Shown: one piece after another, positions 38,050 through 49,529 of the stretch
Position numbering within the stretch: the first letter of the stretch is position 1
How the letters are laid out: each line of letters starts with the position of its first letter
DNA from: Hesseltinella vesiculosa
Lineage: Eukaryota > Mucoromycota > Mucoromycetes > Mucorales > Cunninghamellaceae
Reading direction: 5' to 3'
Length of the DNA: 64,000 bases
Assembly: GCA_002104935.1 (NCBI GenBank)
Contig: MCGT01000006.1
Coordinates: 186,001-250,000 of the forward strand
The notes under the pieces: generated by a model
The model's input: only the letters and a program-made list of their open reading frames with translations
What the model was told of the DNA's origin: nothing
Database searches by the model: none
Program-made: the position numbers and the translations under genes

Positions 38050-39814
38050 CACTAACATTGGAATCATAGATACTTTGTAACAAGTAGGGTATCACAATGG
38101 GTAAATAAGGAATCATCGCCGATATGCCCTCTATGAAAAAAAAGGGTCAGCATGCCTTTTTTTTTTTTCATGTGCGTTGCATGCACTCTTGCATTCCCAT
38201 GCATTGGCAGCCCCCCCCCCCCATCTCTCTTTGCTTTCACCTGGCTTCACAGTGCTTAGCGCCAAGATCCCACTTTCACGCATTTTCCAATCTGGATGAC
38301 CCAAGCGGTCTGGCAGCAAGGTGAATAAGACTTCAATGACTTGTTGACTATGAGCGGTGATGAGGCATTCCAGGGCCGAGGCACAGCATTTTCGCAAGGT
38401 CCATTCGGAATAAAACTCGTCATCTTCAAAGTCCGCATTTTCGTCCAAGGTCATGTTGTCGTCGTCACTCATATCGCTGTTGGGTCGAGGAGCGGAATGA
38501 GGTCGGTCGGTGGCGGGGGAAGGTGGATGAGGTTCATCGGGTGTGGAGAGAGGATGTGTGGGTGAAGGTGGAGAAGATTGTCGTTGTTGAGAGACGGCTT
38601 GACTGGAGGCAGCCATGAGGGAGGGGGAGGGGGGAGAGGGGGGCGAAATAAAGTCGGGATCAGGCGAGAGTGGTTCAGCGAGGGAAAGATCGTCGTCGAT
38701 ATACATCATGTGGTTGACCAGGATGGGGACAATTTGTGGAATGCTGTCAATGAGATGGGGCTGAAAGGCAGGGGTGTCAACGCACTCGGGCCAAAAGTCA
38801 CATGCCTCCATGGCGACGTTTTCTTCGGGGTCTTGCAGGCATTTGATCATGTACTGCATAATATCATGGCAATAGGGGATCAGTTTGTGTGGCTGGGCAC
38901 TTGCCATCATGACAAGGGTTCGGCAAATTTCTTGGTGGATAGAAGGATCGGGGTGAGCATGGAGATGACGAAGGATGGCTGCGAGGTAATGGTCAAAGTT
39001 GGTGCTGGAAGAGACGCCGGCGGAGATGAATTGGCTAGCAGCCGCCATGGCACAGACTTGTAAGCGACGATCAGGATGGTCAAAGAACCGAATCAATCTC
39101 GGCAAGATGATATCCAGCGGACATTGGCCATTGATTTCGCGTACCAGATCTCTATTACAATCTTCACAAATCTTGCACATTGTCATCAAGGCGATCTGCA
39201 AGTCAAGAAACTGGGTGAGGAGACCTTTTCTGAGGGGTTAAAACAAAGAGTGCTTGTGGGAGGGGAGGGGGACAGTCGTAGGAAGGGGAGCTTTTACCTC
39301 GACTTGCAGATCATTGCCTTGCATCATTTGGTTTGTCAATAAAAGGAACATTTCAAACCAATTGTGCACTTGAGCTTGGGTGATCAGAGCTGTGACAACC
39401 AGTTCGACAGCTTTACGGACAAGAGGATCATTATCGGGGTGCAGAATGGCCAGTTGACAAGCGTGTTTGATGTAGTCCAGCACAGACAGATGTAAGCCAT
39501 TGAAATGAGTCAAAATGAAGTTTTTCAAGACAACGCCAGCAACGGATCGGATCTTGCCATGTTGCTGTAATCTTGTTAGAATGTACGTCAAGTATAATGG
39601 GTATTCGGGAATGTGATGGAATGAATCGAGTTTCTACCAAAAAAAATGAATAAAAAAAAAGGAGCGGGTTTTAGTCATGTCTATCTCTTTTCTGGGGCCT
39701 TTTCTTTACCTCATTGATCGTTAGTTGATTATGGCCATGTTGTGGTTCGGCTGCATCCAATAGTAAAGAAAGCAGCTCATACAAGTTGTCTTGATTAGGT
39801 GTCCAGTCTAACAT
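36367..39814 (-). CDS. Transportin / karyopherin beta-2 (Kap104 type)
   Basis: Seven exons: 39814-39710, 39633-39298, 39195-38241, 38130-38057, 37970-37542, 37357-36644, 36549-36367; 931 aa. Nuclear import receptor for PY-NLS cargo such as hnRNP-type RNA-binding proteins; binds RanGTP. HEAT-repeat solenoid throughout, with family blocks VAGVVLKNF, WPEC.D (ENVAMEACDFWPEC), LVNHMMYIDDDLSL, the acidic loop region (S/P-rich insert then MSDDDNMTLDENADFEDDEF), FYSEWTLRKCCASAL, RATSCWTLGRYSKW and NNALWCVGEIAVRWG. The S/P-rich insert before the acidic loop is longer than in animal transportins. The intron at 37971-38056 holds an unbroken 38-T run. The stop lies ~170 bp upstream of the SERCA start, same strand. 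Confidence 0.93.
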
Positions 39815-40440
39815 TGTTGTCTTTATTTTGTGTTGAACAGCTTGTTGGCGGGTGGGTGATGGAAGAGAAATCTAATCGTGAATCGGCACCAAAAAAAAAA
39901 AAAAAAAAAAAAAGGAGAGGGAGGGTATCGAACAAAAATGCGCTGGAGCCTGGAATAATGATAAAAACAGGGTGGTTATGCTTTTCACCAAGTCGTACCA
40001 AAAAAAAAGGTGAAGAAAAAGGGAAGGTCAAAAAAAAAAAAAAAAAAGTCGAGGCGTTTTTTTTAAATGGGCCACCCGTGACCATGCGAATCTCCGACTG
40101 AAAAAAAGGTGGCAAGACGCTGGGGGAAACACTGACGTTCATCCCAGTCAAAAAAGAATAAGCACATGAACAAGATGAGATCATTGACTTGTTTTACTAT
40201 CCAGCCGAATGGGTCTTCTTTAAATAGAATGCATTGTTACTGTTTTCTTAGGGTAAGGGTTAAAAAAAAAAAAAAAAGTAAAATCAAGGGGGGGGGGGGG
40301 ACCGAGGGAAAATAGGATGGGGGGATTGCACAATGAATGGCCAAAGAGAAAAAGAAAAAAAAATCGACAACGATCGATAAACCAAAAAAATAGAACCGTC
40401 GTCCAAAAAAGGAACTGGCAACAACTTTGGAGAAAAAAGT
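39815..40440. other. Transportin promoter region with homopolymer runs
   Basis: Spacer between two minus-strand genes. It has A-runs at about 39892-39913, 40030-40047 and 40262-40276 and a G-run at 40289-40300. No gene; ORFs crossing the runs are not credible. Confidence 0.4.
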
Positions 40441-43083
40441 TTATTTTGCAAAATATTTCCCACTCTTTGTGGATTGGCTCAAAAGGATCAAAGGCGTCAG
40501 GTCAAAGTCAGGGTGGGAGTCTATAAAAGTAAGACCGGATAGCCGTTGATTGGGTAGATGAAAGCGAGCAGCAATGGGTGGAGGATCGATTTGGTCAGAG
40601 GTGAAGAATCTGGCACGGACAAGAGCTTCTTCGCTGCTGGCAGGCAAGGTCCAGAGCATCCGTTGTTGTTCGGCTATCCATTGGCCGGTGGGCAAACTTT
40701 GGGCAGCCTGGCAGGGTTTGTTGATTTGGGTCATCAACATGAGTTGGTCAAAGTCGTGACCGGCGTATTTAATCAAGAGACGGGCTTCGGCTTGGTCACA
40801 TTTCCAAAGAGGTTTGAGGATCAAGGGGAGCGGCGTAGGTTGATGAGTGGCGTATTTGATCAAGATGTCGTCGGCCGTCCATTGGGTCAAATCCAGTTGG
40901 TAGATGGAGCCTTGGTCGACGGTGGCGACCCACTGAACACTTGGCGCTGTGCATTCTGTTTTCAATTGATCATCGTGCCGCAGACCAAAATAAACAAGGG
41001 AGCAACCTTCAAAGCTGTTGTCATACCGTAAACAAATGTCACCTGTGATCATTGTTTGAGTGGCAAGGCCGTCTTGGAGTTGAGCATGGATGACTTCTTG
41101 CACCACAAGCTGGAGCTGGGGGAGGGCTGGGTCTCCAAAAGGAGACGATGAGAGACGTGGCGTAGGTGTGGGTGAGGTGGGGGAAGCGGGTGAGGTGGGA
41201 GAGACAGGCGAAGTCAGGGTGTTGGGTTGGACAGGTTCTTCGGCAGGGGGTGGCAGCAGTGACATGGTTTTGTTGTTGTTCATGGAGGATTGGGCCAGGG
41301 GGGAAGGGGTGGAGGGCATGAAGGTGGAGCGGACTTCACGACGGCCACGGCGGCGGCCAGGCGCGGGTTTGGCTTCCTTGAGCATGGAGGAGACACGGGA
41401 CAAGGCGACCTGGGCATTGCTGGCGTCCTCTTGCACTGAGCTGCTCTTGATGTCGAGGCGGATCTTGGGTGTGGAGGGGTTGCCGTCCAGGTCGTCTTCT
41501 TCGGCCTCGCCGAGAGGAGCAAATCGATCGGTGGGTGGGATCGAGAAGCCTTGGTCGTCGACGGCAGGGGCAGCAATGAAGCTGTCGGCAAAGCTGGAGG
41601 CCTTGCGCAGCCTGGGTGGATGCAGAACGACATCGGGCGAGGTATCGACGAGCTCCTGCGGTTCTAGTGAAGAAAGAGGGGCTGGTGTGATGGGTGGCGG
41701 TGGCAGGGAGCTGGAGGTGTCGACCAACGCAGGCTCAAAGACCGATGAGGTGGAAGTAGAGGTGGTGTTGGTGCGTTGGCGCTGACGGGTGGCCGTGGTG
41801 GAGGTGGAGGTGGAGGTGGTGGGGACAGGCGGGGCGGCTGGGTCGTCGATGAAGGAGGCTTGATCCAAGGAAGCAATGGATTTTGACTTGCGACGGAGGG
41901 TGAAATTGGATAAGAATTTCTTGGACTTAATGGAGGGGGTAGAAGGGGATGGGGAGACGGTGGGTGCAGGTGGGGTGGAGATGGAAGATTCGGACATCTG
42001 GGTGATGTGCAGGTCATCGTCGGTGGTGTCCAAGAGCAAATTAGGTTGAGAGGCAATGGAAGGCGAGGTGGGGGAGCGGGTGGACAAGGTGTGGGACAAG
42101 GACGGTTCGGGCTGGATCTCGCTTGGGTCGGGGTCGAGCTGGGATTCAAATGTAAAAGCCAAAGTCGCCACGTCCACATCTGACACTTGATTCATCTTGT
42201 CGTCGATCAGCTATAGTCAGGCAAGGGCGTGAGATCTCGTTGGTTCTCCTTTTCTTTCTTACCTGTATCCGTTGGAGCAAGTGTTCCTTGTGCAAAGAGA
42301 CAAACAGTTGAAGGCTGTTTTTCAAGCTGTGCCATCGATGGTGATCGGCTTTGGACAGCGTCTAAAGAGAGTCCAGATGGTCAGCACTATTTTTTTTTTT
42401 TTTTTTTTTTACTTGAAGATATAGTTCTTGTTGTTGTTTCCAATCCATTTGAGTGGCGTCGAAAGCTCGTTTGGCTTCTTTCAACTTTGCATCGGCCTCG
42501 CCCTTTTTCTTCAGCTTGCTGACCTTGGCTGACCGCTCGTCATGTTCTTTTGCCAGTTTTTGAAGAGAAGGTTCCATCTGTACAAAGGTCAAAAAAGAAG
42601 CCCAAGGTGAGACAATGGCAGGCTAACAAGAAGAAAACGGCAAGATTTACGGATTGAAGTTTTTTGTAGGCGGGATGGCTAGGTAAGGAGGACCGTAAGG
42701 ATTTTTCGACATCATTCAAGCACCGTGAAGTCAACTCTAGGTGGATGGCAGCCGATTCTATCAACTCTTGTTGTAGACTATCCCAAACAGTCGTCATATC
42801 CCTATGGAGATGGATTAGGAAAACAGTAACCAAGTCTCCTTTTCCCGTACTCCTTACCCAAGCGACGACCGGTCGGTCACCCATATCTTTTTTGACAGTT
42901 TCTGTAATCCTTTGGCATAAGTGTCTTCCAAGAGCGCTCTAGGAGACATCAAGAGTTGAGTCGATGGCCATGTTGGTATAGATTGTACCTTTCTCGTATG
43001 TAGTTTGCGATATCATCGTGCAGCTTAAAAGCAGATCGCATGTTGGATTGGGCCATGGTCAAGGTTTCTTTTGGTCGATGCAT
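40441..43083 (-). CDS. Muniscin (FCHO/Syp1-type) endocytic adaptor
   Basis: Six exons: 43083-42989, 42938-42858, 42801-42651, 42577-42413, 42361-42263, 42210-40441; 786 aa. Early clathrin-mediated endocytosis protein that binds membrane and recruits Eps15/Ede1 and AP-2. The N-terminal ~230 residues form an F-BAR helical domain (RPKETLTMAQSNMRSAFKL, DDIANYIRERALLEDTYAKGLQKLSKK, DVEKSLRSSLPSHPAYKKLQ). The middle is a long S/T/P-rich linker, and the C-terminal ~260 residues form a mu-homology domain starting LPQLQLVVQEVIHAQLQDG and ending just before the stop. The F-BAR start is slightly short compared with relatives. No ATG exists in the exon-like sequence just upstream (43150-43190), which is therefore taken as 5' UTR ending at the intron before the ATG. 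Confidence 0.85.
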
Positions 43084-43647
43084 CTACAAAATGAGTGAGA
43101 TCATCAAGATGGGTGTTCCTTTTTCTTTTATTGTTCTTTTTTGATAGACTTACTGGTAGGTGAGTAACGGATGAAGCACTCCTATGTCGGGCGACGTTAA
43201 TAAATAATAAAAAGAGGGGGGGGGGTGAAAATAAAAGAGTTACTTTTTCAATATATGAGAAAGGGGAGAGGGAGAGGATGGCGATGAAATAAAAAAATGA
43301 AGAGTTCAATGGTACAATGCAATGATAGGAAAGGGGGGAATGAAGAAAACGAAAGAAAACAGTAGTGAACCACAAGGTTCTTTGTCAAAAAAAAAAAAAA
43401 AAAAAAAAAAAAAAGGTACGCTGCTGAGATTGGGGTGACACAAGGCTAGTTCTTTTATATTGACTTTTCGCAAGCATCTTCAGGCGATCTTGGATGTGAT
43501 TTGACTGCGCAGGCACTCTTTTTTCTTGCTATTGGAGGCTTGTTTTTATTTTGAAACGAAAGAGACTGTAAACAAAAAAGGTCTCGAGGCTTCTTTTGTT
43601 TGTTTTCTCCCCCAATCAGGAGGATGAGAGGCAAACAATGGGGGGTA
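43084..43647. other. Muniscin 5' region and spacer with a 28-A run
   Basis: Probable 5' UTR intron of the muniscin gene (donor GTAAGT near 43155, acceptor TGTAG at 43084-43088). An unbroken run of 28 A lies at 43387-43414, followed by the 3' flank of the small membrane-protein gene. No further gene. Confidence 0.45.
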
Positions 43648-43935
43648 TCAATGAGTGGGGTCCACCCACGGGTCATTCTCTAGAGGGTCGGTGATGTTTT
43701 GGAGTTGCCAAAGCAACAGCATGACAGTGGTAGAAATCGTAGCAGCAACAAAAGTAGCAGCAAGAAGCCGTTGAAGGTAAGCACATTGACGCCGGAGGTG
43801 CTTTCGTAATTTGGCTGTGCTGCAACAAGGGACGGGGGGAGGAAGGCCAGGAGGCGCTTCATCGTTTAGGTAGAGTGAGTAGTAGGATGGTGGATCCTTG
43901 TAACTAACCAACGGTTGATTTTCGGATGGATTCAT
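43648..43935 (-). CDS. Small single-pass membrane protein with a PPxY motif
   Basis: Single exon, 95 aa, family not recognised. Seen: a PPSY motif at residues 15-18 (a ligand for WW domains of Nedd4/Rsp5-type ubiquitin ligases), a proline-rich stretch with a CC pair (residues 28-38, possible palmitoylation site), a basic segment KLRKHLRRQ (42-50), one hydrophobic helix about residues 56-77 (LLAATFVAATISTTVMLLLW) and a short acidic tail. The order resembles ubiquitin-ligase membrane adaptors, but this is inference. The ATG at 43935 is the first that excludes an F/K-rich low-complexity stretch; an upstream in-frame ATG is at 44016. Divergent from the anoctamin gene, 182 bp between start codons. 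Confidence 0.55.
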   Translation of the reverse strand: MNPSENQPLVSYKDPPSYYSLYLNDEAPPGLPPPVPCCSTAKLRKHLRRQCAYLQRLLAATFVAATISTTVMLLLWQLQNITDPLENDPWVDPTH

Positions 43936-44117
43936 CAAAACGTATGCAACAAAAATCGTAAAGAAGAAAAAGAGTCGTGTGAAAGAAAAAGTTTTTTTTT
44001 TGAAGGGATGAAACAAAAATCATGCATTTTTTCGTCCTTCCCACTGCCCACCACCGCCCTTTTTTTTTTTTTTTTAAAAAAAAAAATTTCCTTTTTCTTT
44101 TCCACCCTTTTGTCACG
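43936..44117. promoter_or_regulatory. Short divergent promoter with a T-run/A-run junction
   Basis: Shared 5' region of the small PY-motif membrane protein and the anoctamin gene. It includes CTTTTT...TTTTAAAAAA...AAATTTCC at about 44060-44090, a T-tract running straight into an A-tract, a nucleosome-disfavouring sequence type typical of fungal divergent promoters. Confidence 0.4.
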
Positions 44118-46622
44118 ATGGAGACCGAATCATTTTCGCACCTGTTCCCTACCATGGTGCCTTCGACACCTGATGTTGGTGACCCAAGAATGACGTTTTC
44201 GTTTCCTGAACCTGTCAACCAAGGGGTAAGCATCTTTTGCTTGTCATCATGATAAATAAAAAGCGCATGCCTCTCTTTAGATTGATTATGTCATTGTGAT
44301 TCGCTATCCTATCACGAAACCATCAGTAGCAAAGGCTCAGCAGCTTCAAGATAATGTCATCCAGGCCATGGATCAACTGATGAGCAAATTACAAAAGGCA
44401 GGACTCTTTTACAAAGTCAAACAAGGCCAAGAAAAAGGTACGCTGTTGGTCTTGGTCGGTTGCTCCTACGGTCGCCTTGCCAAGCAATTTCAACATGAAA
44501 AGTAAGCCTCTTTTTGCGTAGAAATCATGTCTAAAAGTGGGTTAGAGTCCAGGATTTCTTGCTTGGCGTGAATGTCGACGACAGTGAATTGGGCGACCTC
44601 CATGACAAAGCGCGACTGGCCGAATTATCAGAAGCCGACCGCTTACGCCTGGTCCATGATATCTTGACCCTTCCTGCCAACCAAGGCGGCGCCGATATCT
44701 CACCGCATGTGGATCCTTTTGTTGAAAGTATCTTCCCTTTACACAACGACGCAACGGACGATGTAAGAAGGAGAGTCGTTTGTCACATGTTCCACTTATT
44801 TTTTTACTTGTTTAGGAATGGATCCGGTCTTGGTCAAAAAAATGGCTCATCACCAACGCGGACCTGGACATATTGAGAGCAGCCTTTGGTGAAAAGGTGA
44901 ACAAAAAAAAAAAAAAAATTGCCCGAGGCTGACTTGCTGGAATAGATTGCTTTTTATTTTGCATTTTTACAATCGTATCTGGTGTGGCTGACAGTGCCTA
45001 CCGTGCTGGGTGTGCTGGTGCACGTGATCAGCGATCGCTCACTGGTGTCATGGTATGCTCTGGCCATCTTGATCTGGGGTGTGGTTTACACCGAGGCTTG
45101 GAAACGCAAACAAATCGACTTGGCTGCAGCTTGGCAAGTCCGCCATTGCTCCAAACATGAACGCCGTCGCGCTGCTTTTCAAGGCGAAACCACCGTGCGA
45201 GATCTTATCACGGGAGAAGAAATGCCCTTTGTGCCCTATTGGAAAATCATCCTCCGTCGCGGGTTGTCTGTGCCGGGGGTTGCGGTCGGTGCGTTTTTGC
45301 TATGGATCATCGTCACCTGTGTCTTTATCCTACAGCTCTTCTTGCATGAATACTACTCTGGCCCGTTCAAGACAGCCCTGGTAAGAGAGTAAAAACCTGA
45401 CCGAGGCTGATCTTTTGTTGGTTAGCATTACGCACCTACCCTCGGCTACTCTCTGTTGATCCCCGTCATGTCCAAATTGTACAGCCAATGGGTCCGTGTC
45501 CTGACCAACTGGGAGATGCACAAAACCGAAACGTCCTGGGACTCAGCCTACACCAAGAAAATCTTTATTGCCAACTTTTTGGTCTCGTACCTTTCCTTGG
45601 TAAACATGCCGGCCGCCCGGCGTATCATTGATTCGTTTTTTCTTCCTACTAGTTTTTTATTGCCTGGGTATATATTCCATTTGGAGACCATGTCCTGCCG
45701 TTCTTGACCACCATGAACATCAGCCACGAACACAAAAAAGTCGACTTCCAGCGCCTCCAAGACCAACTCGTCTACTTTGTCGTCACCGGCCAAGTCCTTG
45801 GCTTTTTGACCGAAATGCTTGTCCCTTACCTTCTGGCCAAGCTGCCCAACAAAATCTGGACGGACAAGAAACAGAACCAAGTCACGGACCCCTTCATCAA
45901 AAAAGTCTACAAGGAAGTCGCCATGGACGAATACAATATTTACACGGATTATGTGGAAATGATCATCCAGTTTGGCTATGTGTCCATGTTCTCCGTGGTC
46001 TGGCCCTTGACCGCCCTGTGCTGCCAACTGAACAACTGGATCGAGCTTCGATCTGACGCTATCAAGATTTGCAAATATACTCGGTGAGCTTAGCCACACG
46101 GCGCCATGCCTGCTTACCTGCTTTTTCTAGTCGCCCCATTCCTGCCCGTGTGGAAAACATTGGCCCTTGGCTGGATAATATGGTAAAACAACTTGACCGG
46201 ATGGAAACAGTCGATCTTACCTCCCCTCTTTCTAGGAAACAATCGTGTGGTTATCTTCGATCACCATGGCCTCGTTCCTGTATCTGTTCCACCCATCCAC
46301 CGATCTCCATTCCATCTACACTCCTGTCTCCACCCTCCTCGCCATTCTCCTGTCGGAGCATCTCTATGTCCTGGTCCGCTTTGCTGTCCAGGCTGCCTTC
46401 TCTGCCTTTCCCGAACGTGCCGAACTTATGATGAAGCGCAACATGTACCTGCTCAAACAACGATGGATGGACCGCGTGAGTCGATCAAACCCCGTGCTCT
46501 TGAAACGGTTGGATGCATCCGCACAAGACCCCTTGCATCGAGTTTGGAAAGACGATCTGGACAACTCTGGTGAAAGTGAACGCGCTGCACAATGGATTCG
46601 ACAAGATTTCAAACTGGAATAA
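44118..46622 (+). CDS. Anoctamin/TMEM16 family membrane protein (Ist2-like)
   Basis: Nine exons: 44118-44225, 44281-44501, 44546-44762, 44816-44896, 44946-45380, 45426-45599, 45653-46083, 46131-46182, 46236-46622; 701 aa. The family comprises calcium-activated scramblases and ER-plasma membrane tethers. The N-terminal soluble domain has VIVIRYPITKPS and the conserved IAFYFAFLQSYLVWL entry to the first helix. Next come alternating hydrophobic segments (WYALAILIWGVVYTEAWKRK, GVAVGAFLLWIIVTCVFIL, FFIAWVYIPFGDHVLPFL) and the signature EVAMDEYNIYTDYVEMIIQFGYVSMFS with NNWIELRSDA-KIC and RRPIP, which align with yeast Ist2 and TMEM16. The acidic residues E/D in this helix are the likely Ca2+ ligands. 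No long basic C-terminal tail like that of Ist2 is present. All splice phases are consistent. Confidence 0.9.
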
Positions 46623-47063
46623 ACCGCACGCACCCTTGTTGGATGGATCATGTCTACTGGCAAACAACGGCACTCGAGTCACCTGAAGCAAAACTCTATT
46701 CTCTTTTCCTTTTGCAGCAATAAAACTGCATGATGGCCGGGAACTTTTCAGTCGCCACAAAAAAAAAAAAGAACGTAAAAAAAAAAAACCCTGTTTCGGT
46801 TCTCCTTCCTTCTTTATCTCCAACCTTTTTTTTTTTTTTTTTTTTTTTCTCACTCCCTCTCTCTTGTTCATTGTGGCCATTCATTTCGTTTTCCACCATC
46901 GACAACGAAAAACATTCATCTTTTTCTTTCCGCCATCGCCATTCCCAGGTTCGCAACGTTTTATACCCCTCCCCCCTCCCCCCCCTTTTTTTTTATTACG
47001 ACTCACCTCTTTTCTAAAGTTTTCCCACATCATTGGTCACCTTTGTCATTTCTCTTCTGTGCA
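46623..47063. other. Spacer between the anoctamin and plus-strand F-box genes
   Basis: Pyrimidine-rich promoter region with a T-run at 46827-46848 and C-runs at 46970-46986, leading to the F-box start at 47064. No gene. Confidence 0.4.
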
Positions 47064-49321
47064 ATGACAACATTGCTTGCTCTTCCATTGGAAATCTTGC
47101 AACAGATTGTCTCCCATTTGACCAGTGACGACATTCTCACCTGCTGCTGTGTGTGCAAGACCATCCACCACGCCGTCTACCCAAACCTGTTTCACCATGT
47201 CTTTATCAGGAACGGCCGTGCCCTGACCAAATTCCTCCATAGCCTGAATACGAACATGGACGATGCTGAGCACTCGTTGGGTTGCGCTACGCGCGACCTC
47301 CGTCTTCGATTCTGCCGTATGAACGTCCAGCAACTTCAAGACCTGACCACCCATTGTCCACGCCTCACCTCCCTGGACATTGATCATTTTACCTGGAGCC
47401 AACTTATCAATAAGGAGTATGAGCACCAACGATCTCGCCTGACCTTCACCAACCCCGAATTCGCACTCAACCCTGACATGGAACTCGGCCAACTGATCAC
47501 CCACCTTGCCCCTTCCAACCACCCCACTCCACCCACGGTGGTGGCTGGCCATCCCAAGCCAGCCTCGGGGCGTGATCATGCCGATGTTGCCTTTGACAAC
47601 AGCACCGCCGCCCACCCCGACCCTGCCTCGCCTTCCGCCTCGTCGTCTCGGCACCCGACCATCGACTACCGTCTGTCCTTGAACGCCATGGTCGCCACCT
47701 TGACCACAACGCCATTGTCTGAACTGCGCAGCCACCTGTTCAGTCGCCTGCTGAAAACCACCTTTCAGCATTATCATCACTTGACTGCCCTCCACCTGGA
47801 TCTCGACGACGGCCTGTCTCGATCAGTCGATATTTATCACATCTTGGATTTGGTACCACACCTACTCCATCTCAAGCTCAATCACGCCTTTCACATTCTG
47901 ACCATCACAGACATTGAATATGTCCACAACGCCTGCCGCCATCTCAAGCACTTGGAGCTGACAGGCTTCTGCCTCAATCGCCTGCAGATCGGCCAGCACC
48001 ACTCCATCGCCAAGAACCATGTGCTGGAATCCCTCGTCCTCCGATTCTCGTCAGGCTGGTCCTACTATTGGCACTGGCTGTGGTACATTGGCAGAAAATA
48101 CGCCAGCCAGCTCAAGGTGCTGGAATGCAACTGCACCGCCTCCATGGGTCTCTACCGCGCCTTGGACGGCACTGCCATCATCCAAAACTGCTACTCCGTC
48201 TTTGCCCAACAGCACGCCGCCTCCTTGCAGCAATTCAGCCTGGTCAACCTGTCCACCAGCCAAGACCTCTGGCACCAAATGATCCAGTCTTCCCAGCCAA
48301 CCTCCCCCTCGCCTGCCGCCACAAACATCACCAAAGCAAAATTCACCAATCAGCACCCCATTGGCGACCTGCACTTGATCCGTTCCATCCTCACCTATCT
48401 TAAACCCTCCATCCAAGACCTGGTCATTTCCTTGCCCAACTTGAACGACGCCGGCCCCTTTGGCTGTGTGTTGGATGTGATGAACGGTTTGCACCAATGT
48501 ACGTACCTCACCCGACTGACCCTGAAACTGCCGCCCTATGTCTTTGCCCCGCCCGACCACTCGGGGGTCGGCGTCGCCCTAGACACGCTTCTCCGCCATG
48601 GTGCCCATCTGAAATGGCTGGCCATGGAACACGGGACGCTTTCGCTGGTGGATGCCGTCCCACCCAACCATCCCCTCACTGGCCTTGAGCTGCACCATGT
48701 CAATCTCAGTACCTCATTCCTCTGCAGCGGCCTAATGCCCTTGAACCATCTCAAACACATCACCCTAGCCAAGTGCGTCATCCACTGTACCTATGGCATC
48801 CCAAACGACGTCTGCCTGCCGGTGAGCATGGCCTGGCACTTTCCTCCGCATCGGTCTTTGCATGTCGACTTGAATTACCTCCGTTTCTACCAATGTGGTA
48901 ACCTCAATGGTGACCGGCTCAATGACATCACCCTGTATGAACTCAGCACCGACCGCGCCCGCTCTTGGATGATCAGGTCACCCACACAAACACACACACA
49001 AAAAAAAAAAAAAAATAATGGACAGTCCTCTCATCCTCTTTGCCCAATAGCCATGATCGGCGGGTTGTGCCTCTGACGGAATCCATGGGCCGCAGAAGCG
49101 CTGGTGAGTTACGACGAAGGCCCACCACCGATTCGCGCCGCGGCTACATCGAGTACGACTTTGTCGAAACAGAGGTCGACAATGCATTGGCCGATGAGGT
49201 CATCGCGACCCGCACCACCGGCCAATCCGTGCTAGAACAGCAATACTGTATCAAACTCGTTGTCCATGCCATGTCCAAGCTGACCATCAATCAACACATT
49301 GTCGTCCATCACCGTCGCTGA
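47064..49321 (+). CDS. F-box/LRR-like protein 6 (distant paralogue)
   Basis: Two exons: 47064-48976 and 49051-49321; 727 aa, the longest of the six. F-box LPLEILQQIVSHLTSDDILTCCCVC at the start. Body motifs are recognisable but diverged: IEYVHNACRHLKHL, WHWLWYIGRKYA and VFAQQHAASLQQF. It has an insert of ~60 residues rich in H, P, A and S (about 160-215). The last exon ends QYCIKLVVHAMSKLTINQHIVVHHRR, the counterpart of the terminal module. The donor is AG|GTCACC, a weak 5' splice site, and unlike in its paralogues retention does not give an immediate stop. Third codon positions are strongly C-rich (HHLTALHLDLDDG region), unlike the AT-richer cluster genes, suggesting higher expression or separate history. 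Confidence 0.8.
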
Positions 49322-49529
49322 TCGTCGTCTACCTGTCTGCTTTTACACCTTGTCTAACTGTCGATTGTTCGTTGTTGCTCTTCTTACATACGCTACTTCC
49401 TCTTCTCCTATACCTTTTCCTTTCCTTGAGAAGCCTCTTAATTCTTATTGTATCTAGTATCTTACCTGCTCTCTTGGACCCCTTGAAATAAATAAAAAAA
49501 TCGCATTGCTTTTTTTACTGCATCACAAC

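Noticed and set aside
41090..41785. Plus-strand open frame opposite the muniscin linker
   Set aside because: G/E/R/S-rich complement of the S/T/P-rich linker; not a plausible protein.
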